Source of the DNA: Kitasatospora mediocidica KCTC 9733
GTDB lineage: Bacteria > Actinomycetota > Actinomycetes > Streptomycetales > Streptomycetaceae
Assembly: GCF_000744225.1 (NCBI RefSeq)
Contig: NZ_JQLN01000005.1
Location: 1,635,001 to 1,699,000 of the forward strand
Length of the DNA: 64,000 nucleotides
Direction: 5' to 3'
The translations under genes were made by a program, and so were the position numbers. A model generated the notes under the pieces. That model was not told the origin of the DNA. It saw only the letters and a program-made list of their open reading frames with translations, and did not search any database. Positions 1 to 9,307 of the stretch are shown here, in pieces (the stretch's first letter is position 1; the number at the start of each line of letters is the position of its first letter).

Positions 1-220
1 TGTCCGGCACGTGCCAGTAGGCCACCGGCCCGGTCATGCCCTGCTGCGCACCGCCGGGCACCAGCCCGATCTGCTGGCCCTCGGCCTCGAAGCCGACGTA
101 GTAGTCCGAGTCGCTCTGCGGCTGGACGCCGAGCAGGGCGGCGTACACCGCCTTGGCCTTCGGGAGGTCGGTCACGGGGTGCAGGATGGTCTTGACGCCC
201 TGGGTGGAAGAGTCGCTCAC
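1..220 (-). CDS. VOC-family (glyoxalase/bleomycin-resistance fold) protein, C-terminus cut by window edge
   Basis: Only the first 73 codons are inside the window. The GTG start is at 218-220, preceded by AGGAG nine bases upstream. The visible part has the layout of one VOC half-domain: a first beta strand with TILHPVTDL, the helix KAKAVYAALLG, then SDYYVGFEAEGQQIGLVPGG and the next strand GPVAYWHV. VOC proteins are small metal-dependent or binding proteins (glyoxalase, dioxygenase, drug-binding), so the family is clear but the substrate is not. It is transcribed divergently from the PucR-type regulator at 418, with 197 bp between them; regulation by that neighbour is possible but only inferred from position. 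Confidence 0.75.
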   Translation of the reverse strand, partial: MSDSSTQGVKTILHPVTDLPKAKAVYAALLGVQPQSDSDYYVGFEAEGQQIGLVPGGAQQGMTGPVAYWHVPD

Positions 221-417
221 GGTCGGTCACTCCTGAGGTCGGGGGTCCCGGGGATGCCGGGGACCCGATGTCCATGGCCGAAACGCTAGCTGCGGCCCGG
301 TGGCCGCGCTTCTCGATTCCTGACCGGTCGGTCCTGTGCCGGTCCTAGATCACTTACGCCCTCCGCCGCCGGATACGCTGACGCGTCACATTCCACGGAC
401 GGGGGAGAAGAGCGCTG

Positions 418-1461
418 ATGGCCACGGCCTGGGCGGAGTTGCTGGGCGAGGTCGCCCGGACCGGGCGGCGGCTGCGCCGTGAGGAGCTCGACGGCTTGCG
501 CAGCCGTGGGGAGCAGGCGGCCGGCGAGGGCGTCTCGCTGCCGGAGCTGATCGACGAGCATCTGGCGACCGTCTCCGGCGCCTGGCAGGGCCGCCCGGTG
601 GAGGCGGCCTCCCTGCTGGCGCTGCGCAGCGCGGTCGCCGCGCTCGGCGACGGGCACAGCCGGGCCAGCCACCAGCGGATGCACCAGGAGGACTCGGGCC
701 GCCGCGAGTTCATCGCCGACCTGCTGAGCAACCGCAGCGACCTGGGCCGACTCGCCGAGCATGCCGCCCGGTTCGGGCTCAACCTGGCCTGCCGGCACGT
801 GGTGGCGGTCGCCGAGGGCGACGGCTACGACGTGGAGGACCCGGTGGTGCGCCGGGTGGAGCAGCAGCTGATGGGCCGCTTCGGCGACCTCGACGTGCTA
901 CTGGCGGTCAAGCACGGGCGGCTGGTCTGCATCGCGCCCAGCCTCCCCGGCGGCGTGCACGAGGACGGGCCGGACGGCGGCGCGGTGATCGCCCGGTTCG
1001 CCGCGCTGACGGAGGGTCGCCGGGTCGCGGTCGGACGGGCGCACAGCGGTCCCGGCGGGGTGGTGCGCAGTTACGAGGAGGCCACCGCCGCGCTGGAGCA
1101 GGCCGCCCGGCTGGGGCTGCCCGGACCGCTGCTGCGGGCGGCGGACCTGCTGGTGCTGCCGGTGCTGCTGCGCGACCGGGCCGCGATGGCGGATCTGGTG
1201 CACAGCGTGCTCGGCCCGCTGGAGACGGCCCGCGGCGGCGCCGGCCCGCTGCTCGACACGCTGGCCGCCTACGCCGAGACCCGCTACGTGGCGGCGGAGG
1301 CCGCCCGCCGGCTGGGCCTGAGCGTGCGGGCGCTCTCCTACCGGCTGGAGCGGATCACCCAGCTGACCGGTTTCGACCCGGACGAGGCGTTGCAGCGCTA
1401 CACCCTGGAGACGGCCGCGATGGGTGCCCGGCTGCTGGACTGGCCGAACCAGCGGGTCTGA
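418..1461 (+). CDS. PucR/CdaR-type transcriptional regulator
   Basis: This 347-residue protein ends in the PucR C-terminal helix-turn-helix: TLAAYAETRYVAAEAARRLG then LSVRALSYRLERI around residues 280-325. That is the usual arrangement in PucR/CdaR activators, with a GGDEF-like fold (here about 125-270) before the HTH. The first 110 residues are helical and carry no recognised sensor domain. A purine-rich ribosome binding site (GGGGGAGAAG) precedes the ATG at 418. PucR proteins control purine, amino acid or aromatic catabolism depending on the organism; the target here is unknown. The divergent VOC gene is the only neighbour close enough to suggest. The 3' end faces the AAA ATPase gene with only 5 bp between the stop codons. 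Confidence 0.8.
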   Translation: MATAWAELLGEVARTGRRLRREELDGLRSRGEQAAGEGVSLPELIDEHLATVSGAWQGRPVEAASLLALRSAVAALGDGHSRASHQRMHQEDSGRREFIADLLSNRSDLGRLAEHAARFGLNLACRHVVAVAEGDGYDVEDPVVRRVEQQLMGRFGDLDVLLAVKHGRLVCIAPSLPGGVHEDGPDGGAVIARFAALTEGRRVAVGRAHSGPGGVVRSYEEATAALEQAARLGLPGPLLRAADLLVLPVLLRDRAAMADLVHSVLGPLETARGGAGPLLDTLAAYAETRYVAAEAARRLGLSVRALSYRLERITQLTGFDPDEALQRYTLETAAMGARLLDWPNQRV

Positions 1462-1466
1462 GGCCG

Positions 1467-4400
1467 TCACGCGTAGGCCGCCTTCAGCTGCTCCCAGCGG
1501 GCGCGCTGCCCGTCGGTGGCCCGGCCGCGCAGCTCGGCGAGCTTGAGCAGGTTGGCCTCGGCGGCGCCGCCCAGGGTCTGCGCCTCGGCGAGGTAGTGGT
1601 CGTCGATCACCGCCTCCAGCTCGGCCGGTTCCATCAGCGGCAGCACCCGCTGGGCGATCTTCGCCATGTTCCGGTACGAGCCCTGGAGCAGGAACGGCGG
1701 CTCGGTGCGGTCCGCCTCGGCCTGCGCGGCGGAGGCGATGTAGGCCCGGTTGACCGCGAGGACGGTCCGCTGGACGTGCAGCAGCCGGCCGAGCACGGCC
1801 AGGATGCGGTCCAGGTCGTCGTAGGAGCGCTCCAGCCGGTCGGCCTGCGCGGCCGGGTCGCCGGCGGCGAGTGCGACCAGCCGGCGCAGTTCGGCGCCGT
1901 CCAGGCCGGCCAGCGGGGCGAGCACCGGGTTGGCGGTGAGCGCGTTCTCCAGGAAGCTCAGCGCGAAGAGGTCGGCCCGGCCGGAGAGCACCTCACCGAG
2001 GTTCCACACGTCGGCCCGGTTGGCGAGCATGTCGGGGATCCTGAACAGCGCTCCGGACTCGGTGTACGGGTTGCCCGCCAGGCAGACCGCGAAGCGCCGC
2101 CCGCGCAGGTCGAAGCTGCGCGGCTGCCCGTCGCTGACCGCCTCGATCCGGCGCTGCGCGTCGCAGAGCGGGATGAACTTCTGCAGCAGCTCGGGCGAGG
2201 TGTGCTGGATGTCGTCCAGGTACAGCAGCACGTTGCTGCCGGCCTCCAGGGCGAAGACGATCTTCTCCACCTCGCGTCGTGCGGCCGCGTCGGGCGCCCG
2301 GTCCGGGTCGAGCGAGGTGGTGGCGCGGCCGAGCGCCGGGCCGTCGACCCGCACCATCACCAGCCCGAGCCGGTCGGCGACGTACTCCATCAGCGTGGTC
2401 TTGCCGTAGCCGGGCGGGGAGACGAGCAGCAGCAGCCCGCTGCGGTCGGCGCCGGGGAGGTCGGCGGAGCCGAGCTGCTTGGCGAGGTTGTCCCCGATCA
2501 GCGGCAGGTAGACCTGGTCGATCAGCTGGTTGCGGACGAAGCCGGCCGGCGGGCGCGGGCGGTAGTCGTCCAGCCGCAGCCGGCTCCGCTCGGCGCCCAG
2601 CAGTTCACTCCGCTGCCGCTGGTAGGCGCGGTAGGCGGGGACCCGCTCGGTGCGGAACCGTTCGGCGCGGGTGGGCAGTTCGTCGATCCGTACGGTCAGC
2701 CGGCGGTCGGCGATCAGCGGGTGCGCGCCGAGCAGCCCGTCGACGGTGGCGGCCAGTGGGGCCGCGCAGTCGTAGCGCGGCAGCGCGTCCGCGCAGAGCA
2801 GCGCGACGGCCTCGGTGATCTCCGGGGCGTCGGCCCGGGCGGCGTCGGGGCCCGCGGTGGCGGCGAAGGCGCCGAGCCAGGCGGTGGCCAGCTGGTGACG
2901 GGCGGCCAGGTCGGAGCCCAGCGCCCGCAGGTCCTCGATCAGTTGGGGGGTGCCCACGGCGCGCTGGAACTTCTCCAGCAGCGTGCGGGCACCGGCGCCG
3001 GTGACGAATCCCCGCTCGGCGGAGCCGAGTTCCTCCAACAGATAGCCGCCGGCCTGCTCGCCGCCCGCCGGCAGGCCGAGCGACGTGGTGAACTCGGCCA
3101 CCCGGGCGTTGAGTTCGGCCGCGAGGTCGCCCAGTGCCGGGGTCGGGCCGAAGGCGTCCCGGGCCCGCAGCAGCGAACTCGCCCGGAGCTGCCAGGCGGC
3201 GCGGGCCGGCTCGTCCACCGCGTGTGCCCAGAACAGCTGCGCGGCCGTACGCGCGGCGGCGGGGAAGCGCAGCAGGCCGGCGGCCGTGCGCAGCTCCAGC
3301 AGCGCGCGCAGGATGGCGGCGGCGTCCTGGTCGTGCACGCCGCGTTCGTAGCCCTCGTCGTAGGCGCTCTCCGCCGCCCGGCGCACCAGCGGGAGCAGCG
3401 GGCCCTCGGTCAGCTGCTCCACCGACAGGCCGTCGCCGCCGCGCTCGGCGGCCGCCAGCAGGGTGGTGGCCAGGTACTCCGCGCGGTAGAGCTCGGGGGA
3501 TTCGCTGACCAGCGGCTGGGTCCAGAACGGCCGGGTCCGCGCGAAGTCGGTGCTGCGCACCGGACGCCGGTAGCCGGTGCCGGTGACGGCGAACGCCAGG
3601 CCCTCGCCGTCCGGCACCAGGGTCAGTTCGACCGGCTCGCGGCGCACCGCGAACCGGTGGCGGCCCAGCCGGACGGTGGCGCCGCCGTCGGCGGAGAGCT
3701 CGGCCCGGTCGCGCAGGGCCCGGACGGCGCGCTGGGCGGCCGCGGCGAGGGCGTCCTCGGCCTCCTGCGCCCGGACCGGGTCGCCGAGTTCGCGCAGTTC
3801 GGCCGCACCGGCCCGGACCCGCAGGGCCATCGGGTCGGCCGCCAGGCAGGTGTGCACCTCCTGTGCGGTGGTCAGCGTGGCCAGCCTGCGGCGCAGCGCC
3901 TCCAGCGCCCGGGTGCCCGACTCGGCGACCCGCTCGGCGCGGGCGGCGGCGGCGTCCAGCAGGGCCTGCCGCCGGGTGGCGAAGGCCCGGTGCAACTCCT
4001 CGCGTTGGGCGCCGAGCTGCTGTGCCGCCTCCCCGGAGTCCGCGAACCTGCTGTCCAGATCGTCCAACCGCAGCAGCAGCCGGGCCAGTTGGTCGTCGCA
4101 CTCGGCGGGGGAGCCGGCACTCTCCAGCGCCGCGGTGACGGCCTGCGCGAGCAGCGCGGACTGCGCGGCGAAGGCGGCCTGGTGCTCCTCGGCCAGCAGG
4201 TCGCGGCGCCGGCTCTCCAGCACCGCGCGGGCCCGGTTCACCGCGGCCAGCACCTCGCCGACGGCCAGCAGGACGGCGGTGCCGACCGTCGCGTCCTCGC
4301 TCGGCAGTCCGGTGACGACGTCGGTCACGGTGGCCAGCGCGGCTGCCTGGGCGGTGAGTTGCCCGGCCAACGGTCCGGCCTCGGCCGCCGTGCCGATCGC

Positions 4401-6188
4401 TCCGGCCCGGTCGGCCGCGGCCATCGCGTCGGCCAGTGGCCCGGCGAAGGCGTCGGGGCGGGCGAGGAAGACGACCGCGCGCTCGGCGGTGGCCTCGATC
4501 TCGCCGCCGAGCCGCCCGGCGATCGCCTCCAGGCGTTCCCGGTCGAGTTCGGGCAGGTCCCGCAGGGTCAGCAACTCTCCTTGGGAGGTCCGGAGTTCGC
4601 TGAGCCGCTCGACCCAGCCGGCGGCGTCGGCGGGCGGTTCGCCCTGGGCCCGGCGGATCAGCGAGGAAGCCGCCGCCTCGGCCCGGCCGAGCGCGGCGGC
4701 GGCGCGCTCGATCAGCTCGGTCCGGCGCCGGTGCTCGGCGCCCAGCTGCTCGGCGGCCGTCCGGATCTCTTCCAGCGGCGCCCGCAGGTCGAACAACTCC
4801 GGTTCGGCCAGCCAGTGGTGGCGGTCGGCGGCCTTGGCGCAGGCGTCCAGGAGGACCGCCTCGCTGTCGGATCCGGCGGCCCCCTCGGCGGGCTCGGCCA
4901 CGGCCGTGCGCACCACGTCCAGGACGGCGGCCAGGCCGCGGACCAGCTCGGCGTTGCCGATCCGCTCCAGCGGACCGTCCCCCATCGGCTGCGCGGCGGC
5001 GTGCTCGGCGGAGGCGAACGGCGTGCGCCAGACCTGCGCGTCGTGGGTCCGGGTGGGGCCCTGGGCCGGCCGGAGCAGCAGCAGCGTCCCGTCGGCCAGC
5101 AGCGCGTGCGCGGTGCCGGTCAGCGGTCCGGAGGCCTCCCTGCGCACGGTGTTCCAGGGCAGCAGCAGCGTGCGGCTCTCGGTGGGGTGGCGGAAGACGT
5201 AGAGCAGGTCCTCGCCGTTGGGCGAGGGCACCGCGGCCTCGAAACGCAGGCCCTCGGTGTCGGTCCGGAAGGTGCGCCCGGTGCCGTCGGCCAGCTCGTA
5301 CCCGCCGGGGAAGACCAGGCCCTGGTCGGCCGGCAGCAGCCGGCAGCCCTGGCCGAGCGCGTCCCGGCGGCGGACCTCGCCGGTGCGGGTGTTGACCAGC
5401 AGGTGGCGCTCGTGCGGCTCGTTGTACGGGCGCACCCGCAGCAGTACCAGTGGTCCGGCGATCGCGTACGACAGCTCGGCGTCGGCCAGGCTCTGCAGCG
5501 GCTCGTCGACCGGCTCGCGGTGCCGGACGTGCTCCTCGGTGTCCGTGTCGGGGTCCAGCGTGACGGTCAGGCTGCCGCCGGTGGTCCCGACGAAGACGGT
5601 GTCCGCCACCGAGATCCGCGGGAACCGCCCGGGCAGCTGCTGCTCGCGACCGGTCCGGGTCCAGCGCACGTCGTAGTCGGGGATCTGCGGCAGGTCCCGC
5701 TCGCCCCGGTTGTCGAGGTACTCGGCGCCGTCGCGCGTCAGCTGCCAGCGCAACACCCGGACGTCCTCGGCGCGTTCGCCGGTCCGGAAGACCGCCAGCA
5801 GCCGCCCGGCGGGGGTGCGGTGCAGACGCAGCAGCCGGGCGTCGCGGTAGTAGCGCAGCAGTTCGGCCAGGTCGAGGCGGAACCTGGCGTCGTCCAACAG
5901 CCCGGGCACGGTGTGTCCGCTCTCCCCGCCCGCCGCCGCGTGCGGGGAGAGCATCGCCTCCGCCGCGTCCGTTCCGAGCAGCACCGTCTGCGGGCCGACC
6001 GGGACCAGATCGCGCGGGAGGCAGTCATCGGGGGTGCGCAGGCGCAGTGAGCCGGTCAGCTCCAGCGCCGGCGCCCCGAACACCTCCTGCCGACGGGCGT
6101 TCAGCGCCTCGGCCCGCCGCCCCAACTCGGCTGCCCGGTCCGCCAGTCGTGTCCGCAGCAGCTGGTAGCCGTCCGCTTCCGCGCCCAT
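1467..6188 (-). CDS. Large DUF3686/AAA+ ATPase (annotated in relatives as DNA repair ATPase)
   Basis: A 1573-residue protein with ATG at 6186-6188 and AGGAGAG upstream. Residues 1-430 look like a beta-rich, DUF3686-type N-terminal region, about 430-850 are Ala/Glu/Arg-rich helices suited to coiled coil, and a C-terminal AAA+ module has Walker A PPGYGKTT near residue 1256 and Walker B LLYLDDIQ near 1317. The DNA repair label carried by relatives is historical; I see no nuclease or DNA-binding domain. It is last in an operon behind a flotillin (27 bp gap) and an OB-fold membrane protein. That suggests an ATPase working with a membrane microdomain scaffold, for example as a remodeller or unfoldase. 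This role is inferred from context. Confidence 0.8.
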   Translation of the reverse strand: MGAEADGYQLLRTRLADRAAELGRRAEALNARRQEVFGAPALELTGSLRLRTPDDCLPRDLVPVGPQTVLLGTDAAEAMLSPHAAAGGESGHTVPGLLDDARFRLDLAELLRYYRDARLLRLHRTPAGRLLAVFRTGERAEDVRVLRWQLTRDGAEYLDNRGERDLPQIPDYDVRWTRTGREQQLPGRFPRISVADTVFVGTTGGSLTVTLDPDTDTEEHVRHREPVDEPLQSLADAELSYAIAGPLVLLRVRPYNEPHERHLLVNTRTGEVRRRDALGQGCRLLPADQGLVFPGGYELADGTGRTFRTDTEGLRFEAAVPSPNGEDLLYVFRHPTESRTLLLPWNTVRREASGPLTGTAHALLADGTLLLLRPAQGPTRTHDAQVWRTPFASAEHAAAQPMGDGPLERIGNAELVRGLAAVLDVVRTAVAEPAEGAAGSDSEAVLLDACAKAADRHHWLAEPELFDLRAPLEEIRTAAEQLGAEHRRRTELIERAAAALGRAEAAASSLIRRAQGEPPADAAGWVERLSELRTSQGELLTLRDLPELDRERLEAIAGRLGGEIEATAERAVVFLARPDAFAGPLADAMAAADRAGAIGTAAEAGPLAGQLTAQAAALATVTDVVTGLPSEDATVGTAVLLAVGEVLAAVNRARAVLESRRRDLLAEEHQAAFAAQSALLAQAVTAALESAGSPAECDDQLARLLLRLDDLDSRFADSGEAAQQLGAQREELHRAFATRRQALLDAAAARAERVAESGTRALEALRRRLATLTTAQEVHTCLAADPMALRVRAGAAELRELGDPVRAQEAEDALAAAAQRAVRALRDRAELSADGGATVRLGRHRFAVRREPVELTLVPDGEGLAFAVTGTGYRRPVRSTDFARTRPFWTQPLVSESPELYRAEYLATTLLAAAERGGDGLSVEQLTEGPLLPLVRRAAESAYDEGYERGVHDQDAAAILRALLELRTAAGLLRFPAAARTAAQLFWAHAVDEPARAAWQLRASSLLRARDAFGPTPALGDLAAELNARVAEFTTSLGLPAGGEQAGGYLLEELGSAERGFVTGAGARTLLEKFQRAVGTPQLIEDLRALGSDLAARHQLATAWLGAFAATAGPDAARADAPEITEAVALLCADALPRYDCAAPLAATVDGLLGAHPLIADRRLTVRIDELPTRAERFRTERVPAYRAYQRQRSELLGAERSRLRLDDYRPRPPAGFVRNQLIDQVYLPLIGDNLAKQLGSADLPGADRSGLLLLVSPPGYGKTTLMEYVADRLGLVMVRVDGPALGRATTSLDPDRAPDAAARREVEKIVFALEAGSNVLLYLDDIQHTSPELLQKFIPLCDAQRRIEAVSDGQPRSFDLRGRRFAVCLAGNPYTESGALFRIPDMLANRADVWNLGEVLSGRADLFALSFLENALTANPVLAPLAGLDGAELRRLVALAAGDPAAQADRLERSYDDLDRILAVLGRLLHVQRTVLAVNRAYIASAAQAEADRTEPPFLLQGSYRNMAKIAQRVLPLMEPAELEAVIDDHYLAEAQTLGGAAEANLLKLAELRGRATDGQRARWEQLKAAYA

Positions 6189-6215
6189 CGTCGTTCTCTC
6201 CTGCTGCTCTCGGTG

Positions 6216-8339
6216 TTACTTCTTGCCGTTCAGGCTCTTGGCGGGCAGCTGCGGGGCTGCCGGGGTCGTGGCGGCCATCGACTCCCTGACCTGTTCGACG
6301 ACCTCCGGCCCGGCGGTGTTGAGCAGGGACTGGAGCAGCGCGGTGCCGCTCAGCCCGGGCATCCCGCCGCCCAGGGCGCTCAGCACCCGGGTCAGGTCGT
6401 CCGGGAAGCTCTGCGAGCCGTCCAGCCAGTCGGCGCCCAACTGTCGTACCGTGGACGAGTTCTGGACGAACCCGTCGACCCCCTTGCCGAACGACACCGC
6501 GCCGACCAGCTTCTCCAGGAAGACGCTGTCACCGCCGACGATGTCGATGTCGGCGCCCTCCAGGCCGGCCGCCAGCACGGCGGCCTGCGCCTCGGCGATC
6601 TGCCGCTGCACGTCGAGCCCGGCCAGCCGGACCTCCTTGTCGGCCTGCAACCGCAGCCGGTACTCCTCGTGCCCGCGGGTGGCGTCGTCCAGCGCCGCCA
6701 TCGACGCGGCCTTCTCCTTGAGGCCGGCCGCCTCGCCGAGCAGCCGCTCGCGGATCCCGGTGGCCTCCGCCAGCGCCTTGCGCTCGTTGACGGCCGCCTC
6801 CGCGAGGCCGACCTTCTCGATCGCCGCCGCCTTCTGCAACAGGCCCTCGGCCTCGCCCTCCAGCTTGGCCCGGATGCCGGCCGCCTCCGCGAACGCCTTC
6901 CGTTCCAGGACCGCGGCCTCGGCCATCCCGACCTTCTCGCCGGCCGCCGCGTCCTGCTCCTTGACCTGCGCCGCCGCCAACCCCTCGGCGGCGGCCTGCG
7001 CCTGCTCGCCCTGGGCCAGCCGGATCGCCGCCGACGCCTCCAACTCGGCCGTCTGCTGGCGGGCTTCGGCCAGCACCAGCTGTTCCTTGGCCCGGTGGTG
7101 GGCCGCCTGCTCGGCCGCCTCGGCCGCCTTGATGTCCTTGACCAGCCGCTCCTGGGCCTCCGCCTCGGCGGTGATCACCAGCGCCTGCCGGGTCCGCTCG
7201 GCCTCCTGGACCACCCGGACCCGCTTGATCTCCTCCTCCTGCTCGGCGACCGTACGGTCCACCGCGATCCGGTCCCGGACCACCTCGGCGACCGCCCGCT
7301 TCTCGCCCTCGACCTCCTTCTCCTTGGAGATCCGCGAGAGTTCGGTCTCCCGCTCGCGGTTGATGACCTCCAGCAGCCGGTCCTTCTCGATCCGCTCGGT
7401 CTCGATCGCGATCACCCGCTCGCGGTTCTTCTCCGCCACCGCGATCTCCCGGGCCTGGTTCTCCCGTTGGACGCCGAGCAGCTCCTCGGTGCGCAGCAGC
7501 GCGGAGTGCGCCTTCAGCCGCTCCTCCTCCTGGACCTTGGCGGTCTCGGCCTCCTCCTTGGCCCGCAGCGTCTCGATCTCGCGGTGCTGGCGGATCTCCG
7601 CGTCGGCCTTGCGCCGCTCCAGCTCCAGGACGGCCTCCCGGGCGTCGACGTTCTGCCGGGTGATCTCCTTCTCCTCGTTGCGCTGGTAGTCGTTGGTGCG
7701 GATGTGCTCCAGCGCGGTGAGTTCGGTGATCTTGCGGATGCCCTGGGCGTCCAGGATGTTGGCCGGATCCAGCTGGACCAGCGGCGTCTGTTCCAGGTGG
7801 TCGATCGCGGCGTCCTCCAGGTGGTAGCCGTTCAGGTCGGTGCCGATCACCTGGACGATCCGGTCCCGGAACTCCTCGCGCTTGGTGTAGAGGTCGACGA
7901 AGTCGAGCTGCTTGCCGACCGTCTTGAGCGCCTCCGCGAACTTGGCGCTGAAGAGCGTCTGCATCGTCTCCTGGTGGCTGGCCCGGTCGGTGCCGATCGC
8001 CTGGGCGACCTTGATGACGTCCTCGGCGGTCTTGTTGACCCGCACGAAGAAGGCGATCCGGATGTCGGCCCGGATGTTGTCCTGGCAGATCAGGCCCTCC
8101 CGGCCGGTGCGGGAGATCTCGATCGTCTTCACCGAGATGTCCATCACCTCGGCCCGGTGCAGCACCGGCATCACCAGGGCGCCGGTGAACGTCACGTCGA
8201 CGTGCTTGGCCTTGGAGATGATCAGCGCCTGGCCCTGGTCGACCTTGCGGAACAGCCGGCCCAGCAGCATCATCGAGCCGAGTGCGATGAGCAGCACGAC
8301 GGCGACGAGCACGCCGATGCCGATGGCGAGTGCAGACAT
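6216..8339 (-). CDS. Flotillin / SPFH-domain protein (YqiK-like)
   Basis: A 707-residue protein. An N-terminal membrane helix (about residues 5-28, IGIGVLVAVVLLIALGSMML) is followed by an SPFH/band-7 domain to about 210. A very long helical region with many EA, AEA and ERE repeats (about 210-600) is typical of flotillins, and the C-terminus is Ala/Gly-rich. The ATG at 8337-8339 follows AAGGA with 7-nt spacing. Flotillins form oligomeric membrane platforms that organise signalling and secretion complexes. It lies between an OB-fold membrane protein (64 bp upstream) and the giant AAA ATPase (27 bp downstream). The order matches the yqiJ-yqiK pair of enterobacteria, with an added ATPase. Confidence 0.9.
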   Translation of the reverse strand: MSALAIGIGVLVAVVLLIALGSMMLLGRLFRKVDQGQALIISKAKHVDVTFTGALVMPVLHRAEVMDISVKTIEISRTGREGLICQDNIRADIRIAFFVRVNKTAEDVIKVAQAIGTDRASHQETMQTLFSAKFAEALKTVGKQLDFVDLYTKREEFRDRIVQVIGTDLNGYHLEDAAIDHLEQTPLVQLDPANILDAQGIRKITELTALEHIRTNDYQRNEEKEITRQNVDAREAVLELERRKADAEIRQHREIETLRAKEEAETAKVQEEERLKAHSALLRTEELLGVQRENQAREIAVAEKNRERVIAIETERIEKDRLLEVINRERETELSRISKEKEVEGEKRAVAEVVRDRIAVDRTVAEQEEEIKRVRVVQEAERTRQALVITAEAEAQERLVKDIKAAEAAEQAAHHRAKEQLVLAEARQQTAELEASAAIRLAQGEQAQAAAEGLAAAQVKEQDAAAGEKVGMAEAAVLERKAFAEAAGIRAKLEGEAEGLLQKAAAIEKVGLAEAAVNERKALAEATGIRERLLGEAAGLKEKAASMAALDDATRGHEEYRLRLQADKEVRLAGLDVQRQIAEAQAAVLAAGLEGADIDIVGGDSVFLEKLVGAVSFGKGVDGFVQNSSTVRQLGADWLDGSQSFPDDLTRVLSALGGGMPGLSGTALLQSLLNTAGPEVVEQVRESMAATTPAAPQLPAKSLNGKK

Positions 8340-8403
8340 GAATGGTCCTTCTTGAATGGTCAGTTGACGTCTCGTCGGCGATCGGCCGGTGCTCGGTCGT
8401 CGA

Positions 8404-9084
8404 TCAGTCGAAGGCGACTTCCGGCATGACCCGGAAGAACTCGCCGTCCGTGTCGTAGTCGTAGATCAGCGCCGTGGTGCCCGCCGTCAGCGCGTTGCCG
8501 GCGCCGGCCGCGTCCTCGTCGCTCTGCCGGACCTGCACCAGGGCGGCCGAGCCGTCCTGGGCGTGCACCTCGGCCTGCCCGAAGTCGGGCCCGACCCGGC
8601 CGGTCCGGATCACACAGCGGCTGCCGACGAAGTCCAGCCGGGAGGGCGGCGGTCCGGGCTGCGGCAGCAGCCGGCGCAGCGGCGAGACCAGCAGCCTCGC
8701 CCCCGCCCACCCGCCGGCCACCGCCGCCGCGGACCCCGCCAGGGCTCCCCCGAGCCCCGGCCCCCCCGCCAGCTCCCCGGCCAGGGCGCTGAACCAGGCG
8801 AAGGCCACCAGCAGCGACACCACGACGGTGATCGGAACTCCCCCGAGTCCCACTGCCGACAACACTCCGCCCACACCCCGACCGCCCCCGTGCCCCCCGC
8901 TTCCCCCATGCTGCACGGCGGCACCCCCGTGTCCGCCGTGCCCCCCGCCGTGCCCGCCCGCGTGTCCGCCGCCGTGCCCGACGCCCCCGATGAGTACGAG
9001 CAGCCAGTACCCGACCACCACCGCCAGCGCGAAGCTGAACAGCACCGCCGGGAAGGCCATCGCCGTCCCCACGAAATCACGCAC
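8404..9084 (-). CDS. YqiJ/NfeD-like membrane protein with C-terminal OB-fold
   Basis: The GTG at 9082-9084 (VRDFVGTAMAFPAVL) has GGGAG six bases upstream and gives 226 residues; a longer upstream reading frame lacks a ribosome site. The protein has an N-terminal membrane helix (about 8-30), a striking His/Gly-rich loop (repeats of GGHGG, about 32-70), two more hydrophobic segments (about 75-130) and a beta-rich C-terminal OB-fold (SRCVIRTGRVGPDFGQAEV to the end). OB-fold proteins of the YqiJ/NfeD group are partners of flotillins and stomatins. The His/Gly loop could bind metal or simply be a flexible linker; no function for it is known to me. It is first in the operon with the flotillin and the AAA ATPase. 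Confidence 0.75.
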   Translation of the reverse strand: MRDFVGTAMAFPAVLFSFALAVVVGYWLLVLIGGVGHGGGHAGGHGGGHGGHGGAAVQHGGSGGHGGGRGVGGVLSAVGLGGVPITVVVSLLVAFAWFSALAGELAGGPGLGGALAGSAAAVAGGWAGARLLVSPLRRLLPQPGPPPSRLDFVGSRCVIRTGRVGPDFGQAEVHAQDGSAALVQVRQSDEDAAGAGNALTAGTTALIYDYDTDGEFFRVMPEVAFD

Positions 9085-9307
9085 CGCTGACTCCCACCCC
9101 GAAGGCCCGGTGCGACAGCGACTGCCGCACCGGGCAGCGCGCCTCCCGCTCGCGCTGCCGTGGTCATGGTGGCGGTCCGGCCGCCCGCCGCGCACTGCCA
9201 GAACCCGGAAGTCTTGGCGTTGTCTTAACGTCCGTAACGCGACCCTCGGATAGCTTGGTGACGCGGGGTCATCAGGCCCGGTCGTCCACTCAGAGGGGTC
9301 TCAGCAG

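Noticed and set aside
1596..6050. A 1484-codon open frame antisense to the AAA ATPase gene
   Set aside because: It is a by-product of extreme GC bias: no stops occur opposite a GC-rich gene. The sense strand has motifs and a ribosome site; the antisense protein is low-complexity Gly/Arg/Gln.
6213..8429. Long Leu-rich plus-strand frame opposite the flotillin gene
   Set aside because: Leu/Asp/Arg low complexity produced by reading Ala/Glu-rich coiled-coil codons backwards.
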